The translations under genes and the position numbers were made by a program. A stretch of 64,000 nucleotides of DNA from Brevibacterium limosum. Lineage in GTDB: Bacteria > Actinomycetota > Actinomycetes > Actinomycetales > Brevibacteriaceae. Of the stretch, positions 7,819 to 16,532 are shown one piece after another; positions within the stretch are counted from its first letter, which is position 1; the number at the start of each line of letters is the position of its first letter. The notes under the pieces were generated by a model. It did no database searches, was not told the origin of the DNA, and saw only the letters and a list, made by a program, of their open reading frames with translations. The stretch covers positions 2,170,001-2,234,000 of the forward strand of contig NZ_CP050154.1 in assembly GCF_011617705.1 (NCBI RefSeq), read 5' to 3'.

Positions 7819-7850
7819 ATGCGAGGGCACCGCTTTCGGTGCCCTCGCAT
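7819..7850 (-). terminator. Intercistronic hairpin between gluB and gluC
   Basis: A 13-bp perfect stem (ATGCGAGGGCACC) with a 6-nt loop lies 22 bp after the gluB stop. No T-run follows. It is more likely a partial terminator or an mRNA-stabilising 3' structure that raises the amount of the binding protein than a full stop. Confidence 0.7.
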
Positions 7851-7871
7851 CATGTCAATCTGTGGACTGGG

Positions 7872-8771
7872 TCAGTAGCGGTCGACCTCGGGCATGTCGA
7901 CATCATCGGTGGATCCGAGGGTGTATTCGAATGCCTTCTTCCAATCGCCGTCGTCCATGCCCTTCTCCAGAGCATCGTTGACCGCGTCGCGCAGGGCCTT
8001 GTCGTCCTTGGGTAGACCGACACCGTAGGGCTCTTCGGTGAAGGGCTTGCCGACGACCTTGAACTCGCCTTCGTACTGCTTGGCATAGCCGCGCAGAATC
8101 GCATCGTCGGTGGTCACCGCGTCGACGGAGCCCGACTGCAGGTCGGTGACGCACTTCGAGTACGCATCGTAGGTGACGAGTTCGGCCTTCTTGTACTTCT
8201 CTTTGATGTTCTGCGCCGGGGTCGAACCGTCGACGGAGCAGACCTTTTTGCCTGCCAGATCGTCGGGACCGGCGATATCGGAGTCTTCGGCGACGAGAAG
8301 ATCCTGACCGGCGACGTAGTACGGTCCGGCGAAGTCGACGACCTTCTTGCGTTCGTCGTTGATCGTGTAGGTGGCGACGATCATGTCGACGTTGCCCTGC
8401 TGCAGGAAGGGCTCACGGTTGGCCGAGACGGTTTCGGTGTACTTGATCTGGTCGGGCTTGAATCCGAGCTGTGCGGCGACCATCTTTGCGATCTCGATGT
8501 CGAAGCCCTCGGGCTGTTCCGAGCCCGCCGAGACATTGCCGAGACCCGGCTGGTCCTTCTTTACGCCGATGGTGATTTCGCCGGCGTCCTTCGCGGCCTT
8601 CCAGGTCTTCGAGTCGGCGATGTCCGCGCTTTCGTTCACCTTGTACTCGGGTGCTTCTGCCTTGGCTCCGTCGCCGTCGGCAGGTGCGTCCGGGGTCCCG
8701 CCCTGGCCGCAGCCGCTGAGTGCCAGCATTCCGATGGCGACCGAGGCGACCGCCAGTCTGAGCTTCTTCAT
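7872..8771 (-). CDS. gluB: Glutamate-type ABC importer binding lipoprotein (GluB-like)
   Basis: This is an extracytoplasmic solute-binding lipoprotein of family 3. A signal peptide ends in lipobox LSGC with lipidated C21, and a flexible Gly/Asp/Glu linker follows. The SBP_bac_3 core includes EGFDIEIAKMVAAQLGF, VDMIVATYTINDERKKVVDFAGPY and a C-terminal EPYGVGLPKDDKALRDAVN. The 299-aa length is normal. It captures the amino acid and delivers it to GluCD. It sits second in the operon, after gluA. Confidence 0.9.
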   Translation of the reverse strand: MKKLRLAVASVAIGMLALSGCGQGGTPDAPADGDGAKAEAPEYKVNESADIADSKTWKAAKDAGEITIGVKKDQPGLGNVSAGSEQPEGFDIEIAKMVAAQLGFKPDQIKYTETVSANREPFLQQGNVDMIVATYTINDERKKVVDFAGPYYVAGQDLLVAEDSDIAGPDDLAGKKVCSVDGSTPAQNIKEKYKKAELVTYDAYSKCVTDLQSGSVDAVTTDDAILRGYAKQYEGEFKVVGKPFTEEPYGVGLPKDDKALRDAVNDALEKGMDDGDWKKAFEYTLGSTDDVDMPEVDRY

Positions 8772-8816
8772 TGTCTCTCCTTGTGAGTGAGGTGGTGCGT
8801 TGTGAAAGCGGTGGTT

Positions 8817-9566
8817 TCAGTTGGTCAGGATCTTCGATAGGAAGTCCTTCGCTCGGGTGCTCTGAGGATTCGTGAAGAACTCCTCGGGTTCGGCGACTTC
8901 GACGATCTCCCCGTCGGCCATGAACACCACGCGGTGAGCGGCTTTGCGAGCGAAGCCCATCTCGTGGGTGACCACGACCATGGTCATGCCCTCTTCGGCC
9001 AGCCCGACCATGACGTCGAGGACCTCGTTGATCATCTCCGGGTCCAGCGCCGAGGTGGGTTCGTCGAAGAGCATCACCTTCGGCTTCATCGCCAGGGACC
9101 GGGCGATCGCAACACGCTGCTGCTGACCGCCGGAGAGCTGGGCCGGATACTTGTCGGCCTGGTGAGCGACGCCGACCCGTTCGAGCAGAGCCATCGCCTG
9201 CTTGTCCGCGTCGGCCTTCGGAATCCTGCGCACCTTGATCGGTCCCAGAGTGACGTTCTCGAGGATCGTCTTATGGGCGAAGAGGTTGAAGGACTGGAAC
9301 ACCATGCCGACGTCGGAGCGCAGCTGAGCCAGAGCCGCCCCCTCGGCAGGCAGTTCCCTGCCGTCGATGGTGATGCTGCCGGAGGTGATGGTCTCCAGCC
9401 GATTGATCGTCCGGCACAGGGTCGACTTGCCCGAACCGGACGGCCCGATGACGACGACGACCTCGCGTTCGGCGATATCGAGATTGACGTTCTTCAGTGC
9501 GTGGAAGTCGCCGTAGTGCTTCTCGACATTGCGCAAGGACACCAGTGGTGGTGATTCAGCTCTCAT
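8817..9566 (-). CDS. gluA: Glutamate-type ABC importer ATPase (GluA-like)
   Basis: This 249-aa ATPase energises the importer. Walker A GPSGSGKS is at residues 41-48, followed by Q-loop FQSFNLF, signature LSGGQQQR, Walker [15 protein letters not shown] and switch His in [13 protein letters not shown] at 9566 is preferred to the far upstream start of the open frame, whose extra 30 residues are not family-like; AGGA lies 9 nt upstream. It is the first gene of gluABCD, with the operon promoter in the 125 bp before it. Confidence 0.9.
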   Translation of the reverse strand: MRAESPPLVSLRNVEKHYGDFHALKNVNLDIAEREVVVVIGPSGSGKSTLCRTINRLETITSGSITIDGRELPAEGAALAQLRSDVGMVFQSFNLFAHKTILENVTLGPIKVRRIPKADADKQAMALLERVGVAHQADKYPAQLSGGQQQRVAIARSLAMKPKVMLFDEPTSALDPEMINEVLDVMVGLAEEGMTMVVVTHEMGFARKAAHRVVFMADGEIVEVAEPEEFFTNPQSTRAKDFLSKILTN

Positions 9567-9691
9567 ATGTTGTGATCCTAGTGAAAATGGGCGGGCGGGA
9601 GAACGGCACGCCAGGAGCAGGCGGAACTGCAACCGACTTGTGACCTCGAACCCCACCCAGCTGCAGTTCCTGCCGGGGCGTGCGACTCGCC

Positions 9692-11383
9692 TCAGACGTC
9701 GGCCGTGTGAGCGAGCTTCTCGCCTTCTCTGCGCAGCTCGACCTTGCGGATCTTGCCCGACACCGTCATCGGGAATGACTCACGGACCTCGACGTAGCGA
9801 GGGATCTTGAAGTGGGCGAGCTTGCCGGTGCAGAACTCACGCACCTCTTCGGAGGTGAGTGAGTCGAATCCGTCCTTGAGGATCACCCATGCCATGAGCT
9901 CCTCGCCGTATTTCTCATCGGAGACGCCGACGACCTGGACGTCGCGGATCGCGGGATGGTGGTAGAGGAACTCCTCGACCTCGCGCGGGTAGATGTTCTC
10001 GCCTCCGCGGATGACCATGTCCTTGATCCGTCCGGAGATGTCGACGTAGCCGTCGTCGTCCATGATGGCCAGATCCCCGGTGTGGATCCACCGGGCCGCA
10101 TCGATGGTCTCGGTCGTCTTGTCCGGCTGCTCCCAGTAGCCGAGCATGACAGCGTAGCCCCGCGTGCAGAATTCGCCTTTCTGGCCACGCGGAACGGTCT
10201 GCCCGGTGACGGGGTCGGCGATCTTGATCTCCAGGTGCGGCATCACGCGACCGACGGTCTCGGTGCGCTTCTGCAGCGAGTCGTCCACCCGCGTCATCAT
10301 CGACACCGGGGCGGTCTCCGTCATTCCGTAGCAGATGGCGACCTCGGACATATTCATATCGTCGATGACGCGGCGCATCGTGTTGACCGGGCAGGGCGAT
10401 CCTGCCATGACGCCGGTGCGCAGAGTGGAGAAGTCGAATTCGGAGAACCGAGGGTGTTCGAGTTCGGCGATGAACATCGTCGGCACGCCGTAGAGGGAGG
10501 TGGCCTTCTCCTCGGTGACTGCCGCCATCGTCGCCACCGGGTCGAAGGCGGGTGCCGGCAGCACGACCGCGGAACCGTGGCTGAGCGCGGCGAGGTTGCC
10601 GATGACCATGCCGAAGCAGTGGTAGTACGGCACGGGAACGACGACGGTGTCTGCCGAGGTGTACGAGAGCATCTCGCCGATGAAGAAGCCGTTGTTGAGG
10701 ATGTTGTGGTGGCTGAGCGTCACGCCCTTGGGGAAGCCGGTCGTTCCGGAGGTGTATTGGATGTTGATCGGATCATCGGCCGAGAGATCGTCGATGACCT
10801 GCTGCAGCCGCACCGCGTACTTCGCCCCCGTGTCCTCGAGCATCTCGCGTCCCTGCCCGATGAGATGGGCGAAGGACTCGTGCTCGCCCACAGTCACGTC
10901 GCCGAGGAGGTCTGCGGAGACGGTGTCGAGGAACACGAGATCGAGGGCGGGGACCTTGGCAGCCACCTCGGTGGCGATGGCGTGGAAGTCCGAGTGCGGA
11001 GGCGCGACGATCTGCGAGATCATCAGACTCATTCCGGACTGTTCGACGACGAATTCGAGTTCGTGGCTGCGGTAGGCGGGGTTGACGTTGACGAGGATCG
11101 CACCGATCTTCGCCGTGGCGTACTGGACGAGTGCCCATTCGCCGACGTTCTGCGCCCAGATGCCGACTCGGTCACCCTTCTTCACTCCCCGCTCGAGGAG
11201 GCCGATGGCCAGTGCGTCCGTATCGCGATCGAACTCGGAGTAGGTCCACCTGCGGTTCGAATGCCGGTCGACCAATGCCGGCGCTTCGGGATTTTCGGCT
11301 GCGGTGCGTTTGATGTGCTCGGCGATCGTGATCCCGAGCAGCGGTTCCGTCGATGTTCCCGACGAGTAGGACAATTCGGACAC
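9692..11383 (-). CDS. AMP-forming acyl-CoA ligase
   Basis: This 563-aa ANL-superfamily enzyme activates a carboxylic acid to acyl-AMP and then to the CoA thioester. The P-loop [11 protein letters not shown], the A5 motif YGMTETAP, the A7-A8 region [33 protein letters not shown], and the adenylation Lys in [11 protein letters not shown] near the end are all present. Overall it resembles medium/long-chain fatty-acid ligases of the ACSF2/FadD type, but the chain length is not readable. The start is GTG at 11383 with GGGAG about 10 nt upstream. It follows modBC by 28 bp on the same strand, with no hairpin between, so read-through is possible although the functions are unrelated. Confidence 0.85.
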   Translation of the reverse strand: MSELSYSSGTSTEPLLGITIAEHIKRTAAENPEAPALVDRHSNRRWTYSEFDRDTDALAIGLLERGVKKGDRVGIWAQNVGEWALVQYATAKIGAILVNVNPAYRSHELEFVVEQSGMSLMISQIVAPPHSDFHAIATEVAAKVPALDLVFLDTVSADLLGDVTVGEHESFAHLIGQGREMLEDTGAKYAVRLQQVIDDLSADDPINIQYTSGTTGFPKGVTLSHHNILNNGFFIGEMLSYTSADTVVVPVPYYHCFGMVIGNLAALSHGSAVVLPAPAFDPVATMAAVTEEKATSLYGVPTMFIAELEHPRFSEFDFSTLRTGVMAGSPCPVNTMRRVIDDMNMSEVAICYGMTETAPVSMMTRVDDSLQKRTETVGRVMPHLEIKIADPVTGQTVPRGQKGEFCTRGYAVMLGYWEQPDKTTETIDAARWIHTGDLAIMDDDGYVDISGRIKDMVIRGGENIYPREVEEFLYHHPAIRDVQVVGVSDEKYGEELMAWVILKDGFDSLTSEEVREFCTGKLAHFKIPRYVEVRESFPMTVSGKIRKVELRREGEKLAHTADV

Positions 11384-11411
11384 TGCGGTGTGCTCCCTTG
11401 CATGCCAATTT

Positions 11412-13127
11412 TCACTGTGACTGATTGCACACTATTCCGTCCCGGTCCCGCATGCAAAAGCTGGTGAGGAATTCGGCGCCCTCACCTGCGGCTTCGGGAT
11501 CGACCTGCCCGACGGGAGCCGAGTGGGCAACGATTCCGCTCTCCACCAGGACAAGGGAATCGGCCAAGGCGGTGACGTCATCGAGGTCATGAGTGACAAG
11601 CAGCGCGGCGCGCCCCTTGAGCAGCCGGACCAGCACCTGCCGGGTCTCGACTGCCACATCCACGTCGAGTGCAGCCAGCGGCTCGTCGAGCAGCAGCAGC
11701 TTCGGTTCGACGACGAGCGCACGTGCCAAAGCGATGCGGGCGGCCTGGCCTCCGGAGACGGCGTCCGGTCTGCGGTTCGCGCACTGTCCCACGCCGAGGC
11801 GGTCGAGCATCGCCTGCGCCCGTTCACGTGCGGCGCCGCGAGTCGAACCGTGAGCTCGCAGACCGAACCCGACGTTGTCGATGACGCTCAGGTGCGGGAA
11901 CAGGAGGGGGTTCTGTGCGAGATGGACGATTCCGCGGTCGTGGACGGGCGGCCACAGCCCGGCGTCGATGTCGAACACCGTGTCCTCCCCGATGCGCAGC
12001 CGCCCCGAATCAGGCAGCAGAGCGCCGGTGAGCACTTGGAGCAGGGTGGATTTTCCGGCCCCGTTGCGGCCGATGATCGCGGTGGTTCCCGGCAGTGCGG
12101 AGGTGAGATCCAGATCGACTCCGCGGGAGTTCAGCCGGACTTCGGCGCTGATGCTCTGCGCAGATCTCAACCGGTGCGCGGACCGCGTCCCTGGGCCCGT
12201 CTCTCCCCCACCTCGCGGTTTGCAGCCCACGGAGTGCGGGGCCGCCTCGGTGGGGGTTGGTGTCGGGGTGCTGTGCGGTGACCTCAGCCGGGGCGCGTGC
12301 GGGGACCGGTAGGCCAGGATGATGATGAGCACGGCGATGACGATGAGCAGAAGTGAGAGCCCGATGGCCGCCTGCGGGTCGGTCTCGCGCACGAGGTAGA
12401 TCTGCAGGGGCATCGTGCGAGTGACGCCGGACAGCGATCCGGCGAAGGTCAGCGTCGCCCCGAACTCTCCGAGAGAGCGTGCGAAGCACAGCACGGCTCC
12501 CGTGATGATTCCGTGTCTGAGCAGCGGCAGAGTGACCGTGAAGAACACGCGGTTGGGTTTCGCTCCGAGTTCTGCTGCGGTGAGTTCGTAGCGACGCCCG
12601 AGCCCCGCGGTGGCGGTCTCGACGGACATGACCATGAACGGCAGGGAGACGAAGATCTGCGCCATGATCACCGCCGACGTGGTGTAGGCGAGGCTGAGCC
12701 CCACTGATTCGAGTCCCCCGCCGAGGATGGCCGACCGGCCCCAGGTGTAGAGCAGAGCGAGACCGCTGACCACCGGCGGCAGGACGAGGGGAAGCAGGAT
12801 GAGGGTGCGTACGATGCGCTGGCCGGGGAACCGCCGGGTGGCGAGCAGGTACCCGAGGGGGAAGCCGATGAGGACGCTGATGAGCGCCGAGGTCACCGAG
12901 GTCAGCAGGGACAGCTGCATCGCCAGGCGGGACTCCTCGGCAGTGATCACGGCGAGCAGACTCTGCGGGTCGACTCGGGTGAGCATGCCGATGATCGGCA
13001 GGAGCAGGAACACGATGCCGATGACGGCGGGCAGCCACAGCCAGCCGGGAATCAGCGCATCCGCTGTGCGCCGCCTCGGTGAGCGTGTCGGGGGTGTGGC
13101 CGGTCGCGTCGGGGGTGGTGCGGGCAT
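11412..13127 (-). CDS. modBC: Fused molybdate permease-ATPase ModBC
   Basis: This 571-aa protein joins two normally separate subunits of the molybdate importer. Residues about 28-275 form the ModB permease with five or six helices and an EAA loop (ELTAAELGAKPNRVFFTVTLP). A Pro/Thr/Arg-rich linker spans about 276-325. Residues about 326-571 form the ModC ATPase, with Walker A GRNGAGKS at 353-360, signature VSGGQAAR and Walker B LLLLDEPLAALD. The C-terminal TOBE domain of classical ModC is absent. The reading frame is uninterrupted across the linker, which argues for a real fusion. It follows modA by 2 nt. Confidence 0.92.
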   Translation of the reverse strand: MPAPPPTRPATPPTRSPRRRTADALIPGWLWLPAVIGIVFLLLPIIGMLTRVDPQSLLAVITAEESRLAMQLSLLTSVTSALISVLIGFPLGYLLATRRFPGQRIVRTLILLPLVLPPVVSGLALLYTWGRSAILGGGLESVGLSLAYTTSAVIMAQIFVSLPFMVMSVETATAGLGRRYELTAAELGAKPNRVFFTVTLPLLRHGIITGAVLCFARSLGEFGATLTFAGSLSGVTRTMPLQIYLVRETDPQAAIGLSLLLIVIAVLIIILAYRSPHAPRLRSPHSTPTPTPTEAAPHSVGCKPRGGGETGPGTRSAHRLRSAQSISAEVRLNSRGVDLDLTSALPGTTAIIGRNGAGKSTLLQVLTGALLPDSGRLRIGEDTVFDIDAGLWPPVHDRGIVHLAQNPLLFPHLSVIDNVGFGLRAHGSTRGAARERAQAMLDRLGVGQCANRRPDAVSGGQAARIALARALVVEPKLLLLDEPLAALDVDVAVETRQVLVRLLKGRAALLVTHDLDDVTALADSLVLVESGIVAHSAPVGQVDPEAAGEGAEFLTSFCMRDRDGIVCNQSQ

Positions 13128-13129
13128 GG

Positions 13130-13894
13130 TCAGCCTGCGGCGAATCCGGCGTCGCGAAGCAGCTTCTGGGCTGTGTCGGAGCCGAGGAACTTCACGAAGG
13201 CGTCGGCCTCGTCCTGGTGCTCACTGGCCTTGACGGTGGCTGCCGGGTACTTGTTGATCACCTTGTCGGCTCCATCGAGGTCGACCTGTTCGACCTCGCC
13301 GTCGGCCCGGGCGATATCGGTGACGTAGACGATTCCGGCGTCGGCCTGCCCGGCGCTGACCTTGCCGAGCACATCGGTCACGGAGTTCTCTTCGCTGACC
13401 GGATCGAGTTCGGCGTCGTTGAGGCCGGCCCATTTCTCCGTCGCGGCTCCGCAGGGCACCTGGGGTGCGCAGACGACGAGGTCGTTTCCTGTGAAGTCCG
13501 CCGAGCTCGTGATCGCCTTCGGGTTGCCGTCGGCCACGGCCAGGGTCAGCGTGTTCGAGGCGAACATCTCCGGATCACCGGCAAGCAGATCGTCGGATGC
13601 CAGCGTGTCCATCGTCGTCTCATCGGCGGTCGCGATGACATCGGCGGGTGCGCCTTCGGAGATCTGGGACACGAGGTCGGACGAGCCGGCGAAGGAGAAC
13701 TTCACATCAGGAGCGTTCGCATCCGCGGCTTTGTACTCGTCGGCGATGTCGTCGAAGACCTCGGTCAGCGAGGCCGCGGCGAAGACTGTGATCTCTGCCG
13801 GCCGGTCCGCTTCGGCTTGAGATTCCGGTCCCGTCGAGCAGGCGGCCAGGGTCAGGGCTGCGACGGTGCAGAGCCCCAGCAGAGTTTTCTTCAT
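13130..13894 (-). CDS. modA: Molybdate-binding lipoprotein ModA
   Basis: This 254-aa extracytoplasmic binding protein has a signal peptide with lipobox LAAC (C19). The mature part contains TVFAAASLTEVFDDIADEY, the oxyanion-binding start of ModA, KFSFAGSSDLVSQISEGAPADVIATAD, and a late YVTDIARA where a Tyr often contacts the anion. It delivers molybdate or tungstate to the fused ModBC transporter, whose gene begins 2 nt downstream. About 95 bp separate it from the HTH-TOBE gene upstream on the same strand. Confidence 0.93.
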   Translation of the reverse strand: MKKTLLGLCTVAALTLAACSTGPESQAEADRPAEITVFAAASLTEVFDDIADEYKAADANAPDVKFSFAGSSDLVSQISEGAPADVIATADETTMDTLASDDLLAGDPEMFASNTLTLAVADGNPKAITSSADFTGNDLVVCAPQVPCGAATEKWAGLNDAELDPVSEENSVTDVLGKVSAGQADAGIVYVTDIARADGEVEQVDLDGADKVINKYPAATVKASEHQDEADAFVKFLGSDTAQKLLRDAGFAAG

Positions 13895-13989
13895 ACACCC
13901 ATTGAACCCGCAGATGCGCCTGTCTGTCGACTTCAGATCCGATTATGAGACTTCTTCGAGTCCTCCTGTCCGAAACTGCTGACAGATTC

Positions 13990-14391
13990 TCACGAACCCG
14001 GGACGGTGTCGATCGATACCATCGTCGCCTTCACCGAGGCAGTTGCGAGACTTCCCGGTTCGAGCTCGAGTTCGCGACAGGCTTCGGCCGACATCAGCGA
14101 CACCACGCGGAACGGCCCGCACTGCATGCTGACCTGAGCCATCACTCCGTCGATGCTGACGTCTGTGACGAGACCGGCGAAGCGGTTGCGTGAGGAGCTC
14201 ACCACTCCGCTGGGATCGGGCAGAGCGCCCGATGACGATTGAGCCAGTGCGGCCAGTTCGCTGCCCTCGACGACGGCTCGGTTCGAGGAGTCCTTGAGCT
14301 GGGACAGGCGACCGTCGGCGACCCACCGGCGCACCGTGTCATCGCTGACGCCGAGGAAGCGTGCCGCATCGCTGATGCGCAGCCGGGTCAT
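13990..14391 (-). CDS. HTH-TOBE molybdate-responsive protein (ModE/Mop-like)
   Basis: A 133-aa protein with an N-terminal MerR/excisionase-type helix-turn-helix (residues 1-45, DAARFLGVSDDTVRRWVADGRL) followed by a single TOBE/Mop domain (about 65-133, SRNRFAGLVTDVSIDGVMAQV). TOBE domains bind molybdate or tungstate, so this is a likely one-component sensor of molybdate for the surrounding genes, different in architecture from ModE. ATG 14391 is chosen because it overlaps the moaE stop (ATGA) and has GGAG 7 nt upstream. Its place between moaE and modA fits control of uptake and cofactor synthesis; the target sites are unknown. Confidence 0.82.
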   Translation of the reverse strand: MTRLRISDAARFLGVSDDTVRRWVADGRLSQLKDSSNRAVVEGSELAALAQSSSGALPDPSGVVSSSRNRFAGLVTDVSIDGVMAQVSMQCGPFRVVSLMSAEACRELELEPGSLATASVKATMVSIDTVPGS

Positions 14392-14819
14392 TCGAGAGCT
14401 CCTACCCACTCGTCGGAGCCGTCGCTGAAGTGCTGGTGCTTCCAGATCGCCACCCGAGCCTTGACCTCATCGATGAGTTCGGAACAGGCAAGGAAGGCAC
14501 CCCTCCGGTGCGCGGAGGCGACGACCGCGGCCAGAGCTATGTCTCCGATCGAGAGGTCTCCGACTCGGTGGACGACGGAGAGCCTGACCGTGGGGTGGCG
14601 GGCGGCGATGTCCGCAGCCACCTCGGCGATCTGGGTGCTGGCGAGCGGATGGGATTCGTAGTGCAGACGGTCCACGCCCCGACCTTCGTCGTGGTCGCGG
14701 ATGACTCCGGAGAAGCTGACGACGGCACCGCAGGTGTCGGTGAGGACGTCGGGTTCGAGTTCCTGGGTCGAAATCGGGGTCTCGACGACTCCCGTGGTCA
14801 CTACTGTTCCGGTACTCAT
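14388..14819 (-). CDS. moaE: Molybdopterin synthase large subunit MoaE
   Basis: This 143-aa protein forms, with MoaD, the heterotetramer that inserts two sulfurs into precursor Z to make molybdopterin. Recognisable parts are GAVVSFSGVIRDHDEGRGVDRLHYESHP, VVHRVGDLSIGDIALAAVVASAHR and the catalytic Lys region DEVKARVAIWKHQ. It overlaps moaC upstream and the HTH-TOBE gene downstream by 4 nt each, so translation is probably coupled. Confidence 0.95.
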   Translation of the reverse strand: MSTGTVVTTGVVETPISTQELEPDVLTDTCGAVVSFSGVIRDHDEGRGVDRLHYESHPLASTQIAEVAADIAARHPTVRLSVVHRVGDLSIGDIALAAVVASAHRRGAFLACSELIDEVKARVAIWKHQHFSDGSDEWVGALE

Positions 14820-15286
14820 GGCTCTCGAGTCCGATCTCCGCTCTTTCCGCCGGTCTTCTCGATGACCCTGATATCACCGATGACGGCCTGATTGTCGACG
14901 GCTTTGATCATGTCGAAAATCGTCAGCGCCGCTGTGGCCACGGCCGTCAGAGCCTCCATTTCGACCCCGGTCTTCGACACGGTCTTCACCGCCGCGGTAA
15001 TGGCCACCGCGGCGTCACGGAGTTCGAACTCCACGTCGATTCCCGTCAGCGGCAGCGGATGGCACAGCGGGATGAGGTCGCTGGTGCGCTTGGCGCCCAT
15101 CACGGCCGCGATGCGGGCCACCGGCAGGGCATCGCCCTTGGGCAGTCCCGCCTCGGCGATGAGGTCGATGACCTCGGGCCGGGTGGTGATGAGTCCTGAG
15201 GCAACGGCTCGGCGCTTCGTGACGTCTTTGTCGCCGACATCGACCATCTGGGCGGTCCCGGATGCGTCGACGTGGCTGAGTTTCAT
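14816..15286 (-). CDS. moaC: Cyclic pyranopterin monophosphate synthase MoaC
   Basis: With MoaA, this 156-aa enzyme converts GTP to cyclic pyranopterin monophosphate. Family motifs seen are MVDVGDKDVTKRRAVASG, KGDALPVARIAAVMGAKRTSDLIPLCHPLPLTG and the conserved KTGVEMEALTAVATAALTIFDMIKAVD. ATG 15286 overlaps the moeA stop as ATGA and has GGAAG 5 nt upstream, which makes it better than the start 12 nt earlier. Confidence 0.95.
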   Translation of the reverse strand: MKLSHVDASGTAQMVDVGDKDVTKRRAVASGLITTRPEVIDLIAEAGLPKGDALPVARIAAVMGAKRTSDLIPLCHPLPLTGIDVEFELRDAAVAITAAVKTVSKTGVEMEALTAVATAALTIFDMIKAVDNQAVIGDIRVIEKTGGKSGDRTREP

Positions 15287-16491
15287 GCGATCTTCCACGT
15301 CATCAGCCTATCTCCCGCAGCTGAGAACGGATCGTCTGCGCCCGGCTGCTCGGGTGAGACGAAGACGAGGTGGGTGGCTTCGGCGTAGCTGTGGAGCAGG
15401 TGGGACCGGGAGTCGCCGACGAACTCGAGACCAGCCTCCGTGAGCCTGGCGCGGCGGACCTGGAGCTTTCCCTCCGGAGGAGCTTCGTCGAATCCATGGG
15501 CCAAGCGGTGGTGGGCGACCTCACGGGGGGACTCGTGTCCGGCCAGTCCGAGCAGAGCGGGGCGGATGAAGAGTTCGAAGCTGATGAGTGTGCTCACCGG
15601 GTTGCCCGGCAGCGCCACCCAGGCATGGTCGGCCAGAAGTCCGCATCCCTGCGGTCCGCCGGGCTGCATGGCGATGGGTTCGAAGACCATGGAGGAGTCC
15701 GGGTCGAGTTCGGCCGCGAGTTTGACGACCTCGTGCGCACCCTTCGAGATGCCCCCGGTGGAGATGACGAGCTGTGCAGCACTGCGGCGCACACGGTCGA
15801 GCAGCTGCTGCGGGTCGTCGGGAACAGAAGCGACTTCCGTGTCCACACCGAGGCGGCGCAGCCCGGCAGAGAGCGTGACGGAGTTCGCGTCGTTGATCCC
15901 GGCGGCCGCCTCGGCGGCGATCTCGTCCCCTGTGCTCACGACGAGGACCCGCGGCAGGCCGAGCACCGGCAGGTCGTTGACCCCACACGCGGCGGCCACG
16001 CCGAGGTGGGCGGGGGTCAGCATGGTGCCCGCTCTCAGCACGGTCTCACCGATGCGAACGTCGGAGCCGCGGCGACGGACGAAGGTTCCCGGCCGGGCTT
16101 CGGCGGGACCGACGATCGTGATGGTTTCGGCACCGAAGCGTCCCGGCTCGGTGTCTTCGACCTTGACGACCATGTCGGTGCCCGCGGGCAGCGGTGCTCC
16201 GGTCATGATCTCCACTGCGGTACCCGGCTCCACTGCCTCACCGCGTGCTCCTGCGGCGACGCGGCCGCGCACGGGGACCGGGCGGCCGCGCAGCTCGTCC
16301 ACCGTGGCTGCGGCGAGTGCATAGCCGTCCATGCTCGAGTTGTCGAAGCCGGGCACATCGATCGGCGATGCCACATCGGCGGTCAGCCGCCTCGGCGAGT
16401 CGACCAGAGAACTCAGCGGCAGGGTCGTGGTGCCGGTCAGCGGCGATATGATCTCGGATATGCGCTCACGATGCATCTTCGCAGTAGTCAT
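15283..16491 (-). CDS. moeA: Molybdopterin molybdenumtransferase MoeA (copy 1)
   Basis: This 402-aa enzyme inserts molybdate into adenylylated molybdopterin. It has the N-terminal motif DVPGFDNSSMDGYALAA, EIMTGAPLPAGTDMVVKVED, the MPT-binding domain VLVVSTGDEIAA with VISTGGISKGAHEVVKLA, and MQPGGPQGCG with LPGNPVSTLISFELF. It is first in the operon moeA-moaC-moaE-HTH/TOBE-modA-modBC. A -10 like TATCAT sits 6 nt before the ATG without a Shine-Dalgarno sequence, so its mRNA is probably leaderless. A second MoeA is encoded 3 kb away. Confidence 0.93.
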   Translation of the reverse strand: MTTAKMHRERISEIISPLTGTTTLPLSSLVDSPRRLTADVASPIDVPGFDNSSMDGYALAAATVDELRGRPVPVRGRVAAGARGEAVEPGTAVEIMTGAPLPAGTDMVVKVEDTEPGRFGAETITIVGPAEARPGTFVRRRGSDVRIGETVLRAGTMLTPAHLGVAAACGVNDLPVLGLPRVLVVSTGDEIAAEAAAGINDANSVTLSAGLRRLGVDTEVASVPDDPQQLLDRVRRSAAQLVISTGGISKGAHEVVKLAAELDPDSSMVFEPIAMQPGGPQGCGLLADHAWVALPGNPVSTLISFELFIRPALLGLAGHESPREVAHHRLAHGFDEAPPEGKLQVRRARLTEAGLEFVGDSRSHLLHSYAEATHLVFVSPEQPGADDPFSAAGDRLMTWKIA

Positions 16492-16532
16492 GGGACGATG
16501 ATATCGACACGCTTTTCAAGGAGGATGACGCA
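16492..16532. promoter_or_regulatory. Divergent moeA/moaA promoter region (41 bp)
   Basis: Only 41 bp separate the divergent starts. On the minus strand TATCAT (16503-16498) lies 6 nt before the moeA ATG, a leaderless arrangement. On the plus strand AAGGAGGATGACGCA provides a strong RBS for moaA, so the moaA promoter must lie inside the first codons of moeA. The two transcription units therefore must share or compete for polymerase sites. No obvious riboswitch fits in this space. Confidence 0.6.

Noticed and set aside
9956-11467. 503-codon open frame antisense to the acyl-CoA ligase gene
   Set aside because: It lies wholly opposite a well-recognised gene, is rich in Arg, Gly, Asp and His as expected of a high-G+C shadow, and matches no family.
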